Source: Peribacillus simplex NBRC 15720 = DSM 1321
GTDB lineage: Bacteria > Bacillota > Bacilli > Bacillales > DSM-1321
Reading direction: 5' to 3'
NCBI RefSeq assembly: GCF_002243645.1
Contig: NZ_CP017704.1
Location: forward strand, 3,552,001 to 3,616,000
DNA length: 64,000 nt
The translations under genes were made by a program, and so were the position numbers. This document shows, one piece after another, positions 51,593-60,355 of the stretch. Below the pieces are notes generated by a model. That model was given only the letters and a program-made list of their open reading frames with translations. It searched no databases and was not told the DNA's origin. Positions within the stretch are counted from its first letter, which is position 1; each line of letters begins with the position of its first letter.

Positions 51593-51691
51593 GGGTAAAG
51601 GCCGGTTTTGGATTGGACCTTAAGTGTATTAACACTCCTTAAAAAGAAATCGGTCATTTTTAAAATTTTTAGACTAATATTATTTTTACTA

Positions 51692-51775
51692 TTTACAAAA
51701 GTCAGAAAGTTGTTTATATTTTAATTTGTAATCGCTAACAATCATTTTGCAACATTTTGAATACGTATTCAAAAT
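51692..51775 (+). promoter_or_regulatory. Promoter and LacI-type operator 1
   Basis: -35 TTTACA (51692-51697), 17-bp spacer, -10 TATATT (51715-51720). TTTTGAATACGTATTCAAAA (51755-51774) is a perfect 20-bp palindrome with the central CG typical of LacI-family sites, about 30 bp downstream of the expected start, a roadblock position. Confidence 0.8.
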
Positions 51776-51836
51776 GAAAATGCAAAATGCCTGCGTGTAC
51801 AAAAATCGCCTCGATGAGGTAAAGATAGGTGATAGA

Positions 51837-52604
51837 TTGGATATAAATCATTTATTTAATTTAAACGGTAAAGTGGCCATCATTACAGGCGCAAGTAAAG
51901 GAATCGGTAAAGACTTAGCCCATTTGCTTGCGCAAGCTGGGGCCAATATAGCGATAGTTGCCCGCAATAAAGAGCAACTCGAAGAAGCAGCACATGAAAT
52001 TGGTCAAACCGGTGCAAATGTTTTACCCGTTTCATTTGACTTAACTAAGGTTGATGAAACGGCGCAAGTAATGGAAGGCATAAACAAACACTTCGGTAAG
52101 ATTGATATTTTAATAAATAATGCAGGAATAAACGTGGCAAAGCCAGCTGAAGTGTTGACATCGAAAGATTGGGATACAGTACTGGACATTAATTTAAAAA
52201 GTGTATTTTTTACGAGCCAAGCTGCAGGGAAGTATATGATCGGCCAAAAAAAAGGCAAGATCATAAATATGTCTTCGCAAATGGCATTCGTCGGTTATTA
52301 CAAACGGGCTGCATACTCCTCCAGCAAAGGAGGAATTACACAGCTGACGAAAGCGCTTGCGATAGAGTGGGCTCCGCATCAAGTCAATGTCAATGCCATT
52401 GCTCCAACCTTCATTGAAACACCGATGACCAAGCCGATGTTTGAAGATGAAACGTTCAAAGAGGAAGTATTGAGTCGGATTCCGCTTGGCAGACTTGCTA
52501 AAACGAAGGATTTATTTGGCGGTGTGGTATATCTGGCATCAGATTGTTCAGATATGATGACAGGTCAAACATTGGTGGTTGATGGCGGTTGGACTGTCTG
52601 GTGA
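51837..52604 (+). CDS. SDR-family oxidoreductase
   Basis: A 255-aa short-chain dehydrogenase: NAD(P) loop TGASKGIGKDLA, NNAGINVAKPAE, catalytic Ser in MSSQMAF and YSSSKGG (Tyr/Lys), C-terminal GQTLVVDGGWTVW. The best start is TTG 51837, after AGGTGAT and just before the conserved N-terminus; an upstream ATG would lie inside the operator. As the first enzyme it probably oxidises or reduces a hydroxyl/keto group of the substrate. Cofactor preference cannot be fixed. Confidence 0.9.
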   Translation: MDINHLFNLNGKVAIITGASKGIGKDLAHLLAQAGANIAIVARNKEQLEEAAHEIGQTGANVLPVSFDLTKVDETAQVMEGINKHFGKIDILINNAGINVAKPAEVLTSKDWDTVLDINLKSVFFTSQAAGKYMIGQKKGKIINMSSQMAFVGYYKRAAYSSSKGGITQLTKALAIEWAPHQVNVNAIAPTFIETPMTKPMFEDETFKEEVLSRIPLGRLAKTKDLFGGVVYLASDCSDMMTGQTLVVDGGWTVW

Positions 52605-52609
52605 GTTTT

Positions 52610-52627
52610 TTTGAATACGTATTCAAA
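52610..52627 (+). promoter_or_regulatory. LacI-type operator 2 inside the operon
   Basis: TTTGAATACGTATTCAAA, the same palindrome as operator 1, directly before the AAAGGAGG of the alcohol dehydrogenase gene. It could support DNA looping or an internal block. Confidence 0.8.
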
Positions 52628-52639
52628 GGAGGATGAAAA

Positions 52640-53827
52640 ATGTCAGCTGCTCAATATGTAATCCATGATTTTCGAATGCCGACAGTTTTCCGGGTTGGTG
52701 TTGGAGCATTTACGACGTTAGTAAAGGAAATAGAAGAGCTGGGAGCAAAGAAGGTTGCGATTGTAAGTGACAAAGGTCTTGAAAAAGTGGGCGTTGTTCA
52801 AAAAGTGTTGGATCACATTATGCCCCTTTCCATACCAACCATCACATATACGGAGATTGCGGGAGAGCCGACGTTTCAGCTATTGAAGGATGCCGTACAA
52901 ACGCTAGATGCAGAAAAATGTGATTTAATCATCGGAATCGGCGGGGGAAGTGCGCTGGATGTAGCGAAAGCAACAGCAGCTTTATGCGGGAAAGGCGATA
53001 TAACAAAATATATAAACGGCGAAAAAGTGGTTGAATCAAGAACCGTCAAAAGCATTCTTTTGCCGACGACTTCAGGAACAGGTTCAGAAGTGACGATGAA
53101 TGCCATTTTCGGTGATGAAGAGCAGCAAGTAAAAAGGGGGATCGTAAGCCCGGTATTCCTACCGGATGTAGCGATCATCGATCCGGAATTGACCATTTCC
53201 TGCCCGGCACGAGTTACCGCGGCATCAGGGGTGGACGCCTTTACACATGCCATTGAATCTTATATTGCCATCAAGGCTACATCGCTTACGAAAGTTTATT
53301 CAGAGAAAGCAATGAAACTATTTCCTTCGAACATTAAGAGAGCTGTCCATAACGGAAATGATTTGGATGCACGAACCGGAATGAGCTGGGTAAGCTCGTT
53401 AGCGGGTGTGGCTCTAGCAAATGCAGGGGTTGGGGCGGTTCATGCACTGGCATATCCGCTAGGCGGTAAATATCATATTGAGCATGGGGTCGCAAATGCC
53501 CTTTTAATGCCATTTGTTTTCGAAGTGATTGGGAAAACATGCACGAAAGAAATGATAGATGTAGCGTCCTTTTTACAGCTGGGTGATTTCAAATCACAGC
53601 CAAGCGAAGCGTTAAAGGCAGTTGTTGATTATATGTATCAGCTTCTGGAAGATCTTGATTTACCTACATCGTTATCAGAGCTTGGGATTGAAGAGGACTC
53701 ATTACCGATGCTGGCGGAACAGGCTGCAAAAATTGATCGCTTGCTATCGAATACTCCTTATAAGCTAAATGAACAAAAGATTCTCGGAATCTATCAAAGC
53801 GCCTTTAAGGGAAGGGTGGGAAACTAA
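52640..53827 (+). CDS. Iron-containing alcohol dehydrogenase
   Basis: A 395-aa group III (iron-type) alcohol dehydrogenase: NAD-binding GIGGGSALDVAKA, PTTSGTGSEVT, and metal ligands in GVDAFTHAIES and AVHALAYPLGGKYHIEHGVA. Would interconvert an alcohol and aldehyde, or act as a lactaldehyde/methanol-type dehydrogenase. ATG after AAAGGAGG. Its stop is one base before the TTG of the ALDH gene, which also overlaps a longer ALDH reading. Confidence 0.92.
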   Translation: MSAAQYVIHDFRMPTVFRVGVGAFTTLVKEIEELGAKKVAIVSDKGLEKVGVVQKVLDHIMPLSIPTITYTEIAGEPTFQLLKDAVQTLDAEKCDLIIGIGGGSALDVAKATAALCGKGDITKYINGEKVVESRTVKSILLPTTSGTGSEVTMNAIFGDEEQQVKRGIVSPVFLPDVAIIDPELTISCPARVTAASGVDAFTHAIESYIAIKATSLTKVYSEKAMKLFPSNIKRAVHNGNDLDARTGMSWVSSLAGVALANAGVGAVHALAYPLGGKYHIEHGVANALLMPFVFEVIGKTCTKEMIDVASFLQLGDFKSQPSEALKAVVDYMYQLLEDLDLPTSLSELGIEEDSLPMLAEQAAKIDRLLSNTPYKLNEQKILGIYQSAFKGRVGN

Positions 53828-53828
53828 C

Positions 53829-55265
53829 TTGATCACAGCAAATTCCGATAAAAAGAGACTATACATTGGCGGCGAGTGGCTGGAAGGAAATGATCATTAC
53901 GATCTTCTGTCTCCTTATTCCGGAAAAGTGATTGCGCAAGTGCCTTTGGCAGAAAAGGAAACCGTTCTAAACGCGATAGAATGTGCTGAACAAGGTGCAA
54001 AAGAAATGAAAAAGTTAACCGCCCTTGAGCGCTCAAATATATTGGAACGTGCAGCAGAAATTTTTAAGGAAAGACTTGAGGAATGTGCATTAATACTCGC
54101 TAAAGAAAATGCTAAGCCCTTGAAAACTGCAAGAGGCGAAATTTTACGCACGATTGAAACATACAAGTTTGCGGCAGAAGAGGCAAAACGGATTCATGGT
54201 GAAACGATTCCGATGGATGCCGCTAAAAATGGCAAAGGTCGTTTTGCTTATACCAAGCGTGAACCGCTTGGCGTTATTGCGGCCATCACACCATTTAACT
54301 TTCCATTTAATTTAGCGGCACATAAACTTGGTCCTGCCTTTGCTGCAGGCAACTCAGTCATTTTAAAACCAGCTTCACAGACACCGCTTAGTGCGTTGGC
54401 CGCAGCTGAAATTTTTGAAGCAGCAGGTTTACCTAAAGGCGCCCTGAATGTTGTCACAGGTAAAGGAAGCGTCGTCGGCGATGTATTGGTCACTGATCCG
54501 AGAATTAAAATGGTTACATTTACAGGAAGTGTTGAAGTCGGTTTGGGGATCAAAGAAAAAGCGGGCTTGAAAAAGGTGACATTGGAGCTTGGTTCAAATT
54601 CAGCTGTCATCATTGACAGCGCTGATGACTTAGATGCGGTTGCACTGCGCTGTGCAGAAGGTTCCTTTGCCTATTCAGGCCAGGTTTGCATCTCTGTCCA
54701 ACGCATTTATGTACAGGAAAATTTATATGAGGCATTTTTGCAAAAGTTTATAGAAAAGACGAAGCATCTTAAATTGGGGGATCCGGAATCCGAAGATACA
54801 GATCTTTCCTCTTTGATCACGATTAATGAAGCAAAACGTGTGGAAGGGTGGATCGAATCGGCTAGGAAGGCTGGAACGGAAATCGCATATGGCGGTCAAA
54901 GAACAGGTGCAATCCTTCAGCCAACCATTATTAAAAATGCAGGGCCAACACAGGAAATAAGCTGTCAAGAAGCATTTGCCCCAATCGTTTCAGTGAATTC
55001 CTATAAAACATGGGATGAAGCCATCGACCATGTGAATGATTCTTTATACGGTCTTCAAGCAGGTGTATATACGACTTCGATGCCAAAAGCATTTGATGCT
55101 GTTGAACGGCTTGAAGTCGGAGGTGTCATCGTGAATGACATACCATCATTCAGGGTTGACCAAATGCCATATGGCGGTGTGAAAAACAGCGGCACTGGCA
55201 GAGAAGGGGTTAAGTATTCAGTCGAGGAAATGACAGAATTAAAACTAGCAGTCTTTACCCTCTAA
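53829..55265 (+). CDS. NAD(P)-dependent aldehyde dehydrogenase
   Basis: A 478-aa ALDH: NAD site FTGSVEVG, catalytic Glu in VTLELGSNSAV and catalytic Cys in YSGQVCISVQRIYV, plus PFNFPFNL (about 140-150). TTG 53829 is chosen because it follows the alcohol dehydrogenase stop by one base and GGGAAGGGTGGG; the longer ATG reading overlaps that gene by 59 bp. It would oxidise the aldehyde made by the alcohol dehydrogenase or by the aldolase. Confidence 0.9.
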   Translation: MITANSDKKRLYIGGEWLEGNDHYDLLSPYSGKVIAQVPLAEKETVLNAIECAEQGAKEMKKLTALERSNILERAAEIFKERLEECALILAKENAKPLKTARGEILRTIETYKFAAEEAKRIHGETIPMDAAKNGKGRFAYTKREPLGVIAAITPFNFPFNLAAHKLGPAFAAGNSVILKPASQTPLSALAAAEIFEAAGLPKGALNVVTGKGSVVGDVLVTDPRIKMVTFTGSVEVGLGIKEKAGLKKVTLELGSNSAVIIDSADDLDAVALRCAEGSFAYSGQVCISVQRIYVQENLYEAFLQKFIEKTKHLKLGDPESEDTDLSSLITINEAKRVEGWIESARKAGTEIAYGGQRTGAILQPTIIKNAGPTQEISCQEAFAPIVSVNSYKTWDEAIDHVNDSLYGLQAGVYTTSMPKAFDAVERLEVGGVIVNDIPSFRVDQMPYGGVKNSGTGREGVKYSVEEMTELKLAVFTL

Positions 55266-55326
55266 ATAGATATGTCGTGAAAATTGAGAAATGAAAAAAT
55301 TAACGAACTCGGAAGGGGAAATTAAA

Positions 55327-55950
55327 ATGTCAGTACAAGAGCCTAAAGTAAAAAAATCGGTAACGAATGAGGAAATGGAAAACAATTGGATCGTCCGTTT
55401 TGATCAAATGAAATCAAAAGGAATACCGTTAATGTTCATTGATAGTATCATTCCGGGTCATCAACGTATCAACTATACATTAATAGGTGATACAGCAAGT
55501 GAAAATGATAATTTCACACCTGAAATTACCGAGCCGCATGGTTTTCAAATTGGAATGGTGAAAGCCCAAAAAGGAAACGGTCCTGCTTACCATACGCATG
55601 ATTACATTGAATCCTTCCTTCCTCTCTCAGGAAAATGGCGTTTCTACTGGGGGAAGGGTCCAGATGAAATTGATGGCGAAACGATCATCGATCAATGGGA
55701 CTTAATTTCATTACCGCCAGGCTTATGGAGAGGTTTCGAAAACATCAGTGAAGAAGATGCTTGGATCTTCGCCGTTCTTGAACAACATAAAGTATTTGAT
55801 GGAAAAGACCCTTATTGGTCGCCAAAAGTGATCAAGGATGCGGCTGAATTTGGATTCCATGCCAATGATTTAGGTAAAATGATTAAACCGGATAACTTTG
55901 AAGAACTCGAAAAGGAAATTGCCGATAAACTGAAAATGGGTGAAAAATAA
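55327..55950 (+). CDS. Cupin-domain protein
   Basis: A 207-aa single-cupin protein; metal ligands in AYHTHDYIESFLPLSGKWRF (His, His, Glu) and LPPGLWRGFENI. Cupins of this size act as isomerases, dioxygenases or lyases. ATG 55327 follows AAGGGGA; an upstream ATG (55291) lacks a ribosome site. Position between ALDH and lactonase-like hydrolase suggests an isomerase or dehydratase step, but this is inference. Confidence 0.82.
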   Translation: MSVQEPKVKKSVTNEEMENNWIVRFDQMKSKGIPLMFIDSIIPGHQRINYTLIGDTASENDNFTPEITEPHGFQIGMVKAQKGNGPAYHTHDYIESFLPLSGKWRFYWGKGPDEIDGETIIDQWDLISLPPGLWRGFENISEEDAWIFAVLEQHKVFDGKDPYWSPKVIKDAAEFGFHANDLGKMIKPDNFEELEKEIADKLKMGEK

Positions 55951-55952
55951 GG

Positions 55953-56651
55953 ATGGATAAAGTACCGCTCATTTTGCTTCCGGGTACACTTTGTGATGAA
56001 CGTCTATGGGAAACGGTGAACCTATCAGATCTTACTGATGTGAAAGTCTGTGATGTGTCGAAGGCTGATACTATAGAAGGAATCGCAAAGTCGGTATTGG
56101 AAGAGGCCCCTGATAAGTTTGCACTTGCAGGCTTATCACTGGGTGGCATCATTTCTCTGGAAATCATGCGTCTAGCACCGGAACGGGTCATGAAATTAGC
56201 ATTGCTTGATACAAATCCAAATCCTCCAACCCTGGAACAAATCGAAGGTTGGGAGAGGTTCATCGATATGGCGAATAACGGTCAATTTCTGGATATTACA
56301 ATCAATCACCTTCTGCCGGTATTAATCCACCCAGACCGTAGAAATGATGAAGCATTAGTTTCAAAGATTATCGATATGGCTGAAAAAATCGGCATTAAAG
56401 GGTATATCAATCAGTTAAAAGCAGTGATGACGCGTTCGGATCAACGTCCCATCCTTCCTGCCATTGCATGTCCGACCATGATTTTGGTAGGAAGGGATGA
56501 CAGGGTATGTCCCCTGCATATGTCAGAGTTTTTATCGGAAAACATCCCGACGTCGAGTCTTGAAATCATAAGCCATTCAGGACATTTAAGCCCTTTGGAA
56601 CAGCCTGAAAAAGTAAGCGCTGCATTGAGGAAATGGTTGTCAGGTGATTGA
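55953..56651 (+). CDS. Alpha/beta hydrolase
   Basis: A 232-aa alpha/beta hydrolase: oxyanion-region LILLPGTLCDERLW, nucleophile elbow ALAGLSLGGIISLE (Ser), Asp in ILVGRDDRVCP, His in SHSGHLSPLEQP. Similar to enol-lactonase or esterase-type enzymes. It starts two bases after the cupin stop. It probably opens a lactone or ester in the pathway. Confidence 0.88.
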   Translation: MDKVPLILLPGTLCDERLWETVNLSDLTDVKVCDVSKADTIEGIAKSVLEEAPDKFALAGLSLGGIISLEIMRLAPERVMKLALLDTNPNPPTLEQIEGWERFIDMANNGQFLDITINHLLPVLIHPDRRNDEALVSKIIDMAEKIGIKGYINQLKAVMTRSDQRPILPAIACPTMILVGRDDRVCPLHMSEFLSENIPTSSLEIISHSGHLSPLEQPEKVSAALRKWLSGD

Positions 56652-56727
56652 AATGCCGGGAACTGGTTGCGATCTTTACAGCATTGAACGAGTCTGTAGA
56701 AATGTCTGTAGAAAGAGAGGGAAGACG

Positions 56728-57504
56728 ATGAAGAAAAATGCCATAAAGGAAAAAATAAAACGTGGTGAACAAGTTCTTGGTGTATTTTTAGGGATAAATT
56801 CCCCGCCATTAGTCGAAATGCTCGGTTATGCCGGCTTTGATTTTGTCGTAATAGATGACGAGCATGGTGCATTCAGTCCATCAGAGCTTGAAAACATTAT
56901 CCGTACGGCAGATTCTGTTGGGCTTGTCCCGATCGTCCGGGTTTCATATGACCCTTCTAGTATTCAAAAGGCTTTAGATCGCGGAGCAAAAGGTGTACAA
57001 GTACCAATGGTCAATACAAAAGAAGATGCTCTTGACGTAGTTAAGCGGGCTAAATTCCCTCCATATGGAAATAGAGGGGTATCGTATTCAACCAGACCAG
57101 CGCGTTACGGAAAAGATAGTGGAAAACCATATTTAGATGAGAGTAATGAAAATGTTATGATAATTGTGCATATTGAAACGCTATCTGCAGCCAGCAATTT
57201 TGAAGCCATTGCAACAGTTCCTGGTATTGATTTGGCATTTATCGGTTCCACAGACCTCTCGGTGAACATGGGATATCAACTAGAAGGCGCAAGTCATCCT
57301 GAAGTGCAAAAGGTCATCAGTGAACTGTTCATAAAAGGTAAAGAACTCGATGTGCCAATTGGTACCGTAGCCAGTAACAGCGAGGCTGCTAATGTGGCTT
57401 TTGACAAAGGCGCAAAATTTGTTTGCATCGTGTTAAATAATGTGATTACTACTGCGTTATCTGATGTTATCTCTGCAAGCAAGGCCACTCAATCTGTTAA
57501 ATGA
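56728..57504 (+). CDS. HpcH/HpaI-family aldolase
   Basis: A 258-aa class II pyruvate-type aldolase: N-terminal VLGVFLGINSPPLVEMLGYA, metal/catalytic DDEHGAFSPSEL, RGAKGVQVPMVNT, second metal-ligand Glu in HIETLSAASN, and IGSTDLSVNMG. HpaI-type enzymes split 4-hydroxy-2-oxo acids into pyruvate (or 2-oxobutanoate, oxaloacetate) and an aldehyde. ATG 56728 follows GAGAGGGA; longer readings overlap the hydrolase gene. It is the carbon-splitting step of the operon. Confidence 0.92.
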   Translation: MKKNAIKEKIKRGEQVLGVFLGINSPPLVEMLGYAGFDFVVIDDEHGAFSPSELENIIRTADSVGLVPIVRVSYDPSSIQKALDRGAKGVQVPMVNTKEDALDVVKRAKFPPYGNRGVSYSTRPARYGKDSGKPYLDESNENVMIIVHIETLSAASNFEAIATVPGIDLAFIGSTDLSVNMGYQLEGASHPEVQKVISELFIKGKELDVPIGTVASNSEAANVAFDKGAKFVCIVLNNVITTALSDVISASKATQSVK

Positions 57505-57562
57505 CTTTAAAAGAAGTCCTGCATTTTGGACGAATTTACTTTATACGAAAAGGATGGGTATT

Positions 57563-58801
57563 ATGGCAGAAAAGAAGACAGGTTCAATCGAAGTAGCTCC
57601 AAAAGAAGAAAAAACAGCAAAGAATACAAGCCAACCGGTCAAGAAATCAGCAAACTTTATCTTCTATGCTGATGCTGAAGACGTTAATATGCTCGATACA
57701 AAAGATGATTATGACTACATTAATATAGAAGAAACGAATCAAAAGAAACAGAGGATGAACGGTTTTAACCCTGAATACAATAACATCGTTGATTATATTG
57801 TGAAAATTACACGGCAAATCTGGAAAGAAAAAGACATCGGGCTTATTTACGATACCTATAGCACAAGCATATCTGTTCATAAAGGGTTGATTAATAGTCA
57901 TGGGGTTAACGAAGTCATATCAGGTACGCTGCAAACATTGCATGCTTTTCCGGATCGGAAGGGGCTGGGATGGAGTGTAATCTGGTCAGGGGATGATGAA
58001 GCAGGATTTTTCACTTCACATCGAGGGCGTTCTGTTGCAACGAACCTTGGAGATAGTTTATACGGTCCTGCCACCGGAAAGAAAGTGATGTTCAGAACCA
58101 GTGCTGATTGTATGATTTTAAATAATAAGATTTACGAAGAATGGCTTGTGATGGATACATATCATCTTGTCCTGCAACTTGGATTGGATCCGGTCGAGTT
58201 TGCTAAAAAAATGGCTAAAAGTACGCAGAAGCTTGCTCCGGCTATACAGTTTGGATTTAAAGAGACAGCAGAAACGGGACTTCCTCCAAAACTATTCACT
58301 CCATCTTCTGATGAGTTCGAAATAGGGGAGTTCATGCAGCTTGTATTCAATCGAATTTGGGCTCGGCGCTCATTTAATTTTGTTCGGGAATTTTATGAGG
58401 AAAATGCAGTCGTTCATTATGTCTGCAACAAGGATGTAATCGGGGTAAGTGAAATTCAAGGAATGTTCATGAGCCTCTTTGCCTCCATACCGAATGGGAA
58501 AGTGATCCTTGAACGGATAACGTGTAATAGACGCGGATCTGACAGTGATTGGGATGTAGCGGTACGCTGGAGAATACAAGGCGTGCACGAAGGAACAGGA
58601 TACTTCGGAGCCCCTAGCGGAAAAGCCATTGATATTGCTGGAATCAGCCACTATAAAATCCGTAATGAAAAAATTTCGGAGGAATGGCTATTGTTTGATG
58701 GGATGGAAGTGTTGCGTCAGATCTATTTGCCTGATGAAAACGAATCACAACAAGATGGTGACTCTGCAATGGATGATGGGAATTTTACCGGCGTATCATG
58801 A
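57563..58801 (+). CDS. Tandem SnoaL-like (NTF2-fold) protein
   Basis: A 412-aa protein with two SnoaL/NTF2-like domains (about 95-235, YNNIVDYIVKITRQIWKEKD, and about 285-395, GEFMQLVFNRIWARRSFNFV) and acidic, charged tails at both ends. SnoaL folds include ester cyclases, dehydratases and isomerases. Start at 57563 after AAAAGG. A double-domain SnoaL protein within a sugar-type operon is unusual, and I cannot assign a reaction. Confidence 0.82.
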   Translation: MAEKKTGSIEVAPKEEKTAKNTSQPVKKSANFIFYADAEDVNMLDTKDDYDYINIEETNQKKQRMNGFNPEYNNIVDYIVKITRQIWKEKDIGLIYDTYSTSISVHKGLINSHGVNEVISGTLQTLHAFPDRKGLGWSVIWSGDDEAGFFTSHRGRSVATNLGDSLYGPATGKKVMFRTSADCMILNNKIYEEWLVMDTYHLVLQLGLDPVEFAKKMAKSTQKLAPAIQFGFKETAETGLPPKLFTPSSDEFEIGEFMQLVFNRIWARRSFNFVREFYEENAVVHYVCNKDVIGVSEIQGMFMSLFASIPNGKVILERITCNRRGSDSDWDVAVRWRIQGVHEGTGYFGAPSGKAIDIAGISHYKIRNEKISEEWLLFDGMEVLRQIYLPDENESQQDGDSAMDDGNFTGVS

Positions 58802-58811
58802 TTGGCCAGTT

Positions 58812-58832
58812 GACGGCTGTACTGCAGCCGTC
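58812..58832 (+). other. Intra-operon hairpin
   Basis: GACGGCTG / CAGCCGTC, loop TACTG, without a T-run; may be a processing or stability element between the SnoaL-like and dehydrogenase genes. Confidence 0.45.
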
Positions 58833-58865
58833 TCTTCACTAAAAAACGATTAGGGGGAAAATAGG

Positions 58866-60119
58866 ATGGAATATATGAAAAAGGCGGACGTATTCGAACA
58901 GACCTCTTCACATGAAGTAGAACAAACGGTGAAGTCCATTATTGAAAATGTAAAAGCAGGCGGGAATGATGCCGTACGGGAATATGAAAAAAAATTCGGT
59001 GATTCCGATCGTCCGGTCCGGGTTAGTGAAGAGGAGATCGAGCGTTGTATCAGGACTCTTCCTGAAGAGGTAAAAGTGCTGATTGATCGAGTCGTGGAAA
59101 GAGTATCCGAATTTGCTAAAGCACAGTTGAGCTGCCTAACTCCATTCGAAAAGGATTTTGGCGAGGGTATTAAGATGGGTCATAGAATCGTACCGATCGA
59201 AAAGGTTGGGGCTTATGTTCCAGGAGGGAGATTCCCGTTATTATCATCAGGACCCATGGTCGTTGCCCCAGCAAAGGTAGCGGGAGCAAAAAGAATCGTT
59301 GCCTGCAGCCCGGCCAATTATGAAGGCGGTATCCATCCGGCAGTTTTATATGGCTTGATCCGCTCCGGTGCTACAGACATTTTTGCAATTGGCGGGGCGC
59401 AGGCAATTGCCGCCATGGCATATGGAACAGAATCCATCCCAGAAGTGGATATCATCGCTGGACCAGGAAACCGGTTTGTAGCAGAAGCAAAACGTCAAGT
59501 GTTCGGTAAAGTGGGCATAGACCTTATTGCTGGACCGAGTGAAGTGATGGTTTTTGCAGATGATTCGGCGTCACCTACGAAAATAGCGGCCGATTTACTG
59601 GCCCAGGCTGAACACGATCCGTATGCACGGGCTATTCTTGTCACAACGTCCCGAACGGTTGCCGAAGAAACTGAAAAAGCAATCGAAGGCTTTTTGAAAA
59701 CCTTCTCACCATCTTCCCCTGCACACGAATCATGGGAAAAAAGAGGGGAAATCATCCATGCAGATTCATTACAAGAAGGACTGGATATTTGCAATGATTA
59801 TGCCATTGAACATTTACATTTGCATATCAAAAATAGCCGTGAATTGATGGATAAACTAAATAATTATGGATCATTGTTCCTTGATGAAGGCAGTTCCGTC
59901 GTCTTCTCTGACAAAGTCTCTGGAACCAACCATACATTGCCGACTCAAAAGGCAGCAAGATATACGGGGGGACTTTGGGCAGGAAGTTATGTGAAAGTCA
60001 TGACACATCAGGAAATCACAGGTCAGGGCATTCAATTCCTGGCATCCCATGCGGAAGATCAATCCGAAATCGAAGGCTTGGAAGGACATAAATTATCGGC
60101 AACGGTCAGGATGACATGA
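58866..60119 (+). CDS. Histidinol-dehydrogenase-family enzyme (catabolic)
   Basis: A 417-aa HisD homologue: VPIEKVGAYVPGGRFPLLSS, GGAQAIAAMAYGTE, GPGNRFVAEAKRQVFGKVG, IDLIAGPSEVMVFAD, zinc-site AQAEHDPYARAI and late HTLPTQKAARYTGGLWAGSY. Its place between enzyme genes and a transporter, with no his genes near, suggests a role like the HisD-type catabolic dehydrogenases (such as HpsN for dihydroxypropanesulfonate), i.e. oxidising a primary alcohol twice to an acid. Substrate unknown. ATG follows AGGGGGA. It ends the continuous gene block. Confidence 0.88.
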   Translation: MEYMKKADVFEQTSSHEVEQTVKSIIENVKAGGNDAVREYEKKFGDSDRPVRVSEEEIERCIRTLPEEVKVLIDRVVERVSEFAKAQLSCLTPFEKDFGEGIKMGHRIVPIEKVGAYVPGGRFPLLSSGPMVVAPAKVAGAKRIVACSPANYEGGIHPAVLYGLIRSGATDIFAIGGAQAIAAMAYGTESIPEVDIIAGPGNRFVAEAKRQVFGKVGIDLIAGPSEVMVFADDSASPTKIAADLLAQAEHDPYARAILVTTSRTVAEETEKAIEGFLKTFSPSSPAHESWEKRGEIIHADSLQEGLDICNDYAIEHLHLHIKNSRELMDKLNNYGSLFLDEGSSVVFSDKVSGTNHTLPTQKAARYTGGLWAGSYVKVMTHQEITGQGIQFLASHAEDQSEIEGLEGHKLSATVRMT

Positions 60120-60144
60120 GTGTGCTCTAAATGATAGGAATTGC

Positions 60145-60158
60145 TGAAAACGCATTCA
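60145..60158 (+). promoter_or_regulatory. cre-like / LacI-like site
   Basis: TGAAAACGCATTCA differs from the cre pattern TGWNANCGNTNWCA at one position and from the LacI operator core TGAATACGTATTCA at two. It may be a CcpA site or a third, weak LacI operator before the transporter gene. Confidence 0.45.
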
Positions 60159-60202
60159 ATTAAGGACATGCTTCTGGTGCAGCCCTTGAAGAAATGGATA
60201 CT

Positions 60203-60237
60203 CCCATCCTGCCTGAAATAAGTGTCAGGTGGATGGG
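60203..60237 (+). other. Strong hairpin before the MFS gene
   Basis: CCCATCC-tg-CCTGA pairs with TCAGG-t-GGATGGG (12 bp with one internal loop). No T-run, so not a simple terminator. Confidence 0.5.
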
Positions 60238-60355
60238 CTGTATCTGCAGATTAGATTATAGCCCTGGAAAATATATGAGAATATGTGTAAACATTAATAG
60301 CATCGCCTTTCTGTCTAGAGGACACGAAAGGGAGGGGAATGAAAGGGTGGAATAT

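Noticed and set aside
58866-60119. Histidine biosynthesis gene hisD
   Set aside because: No other his gene is near; operon context is catabolic.
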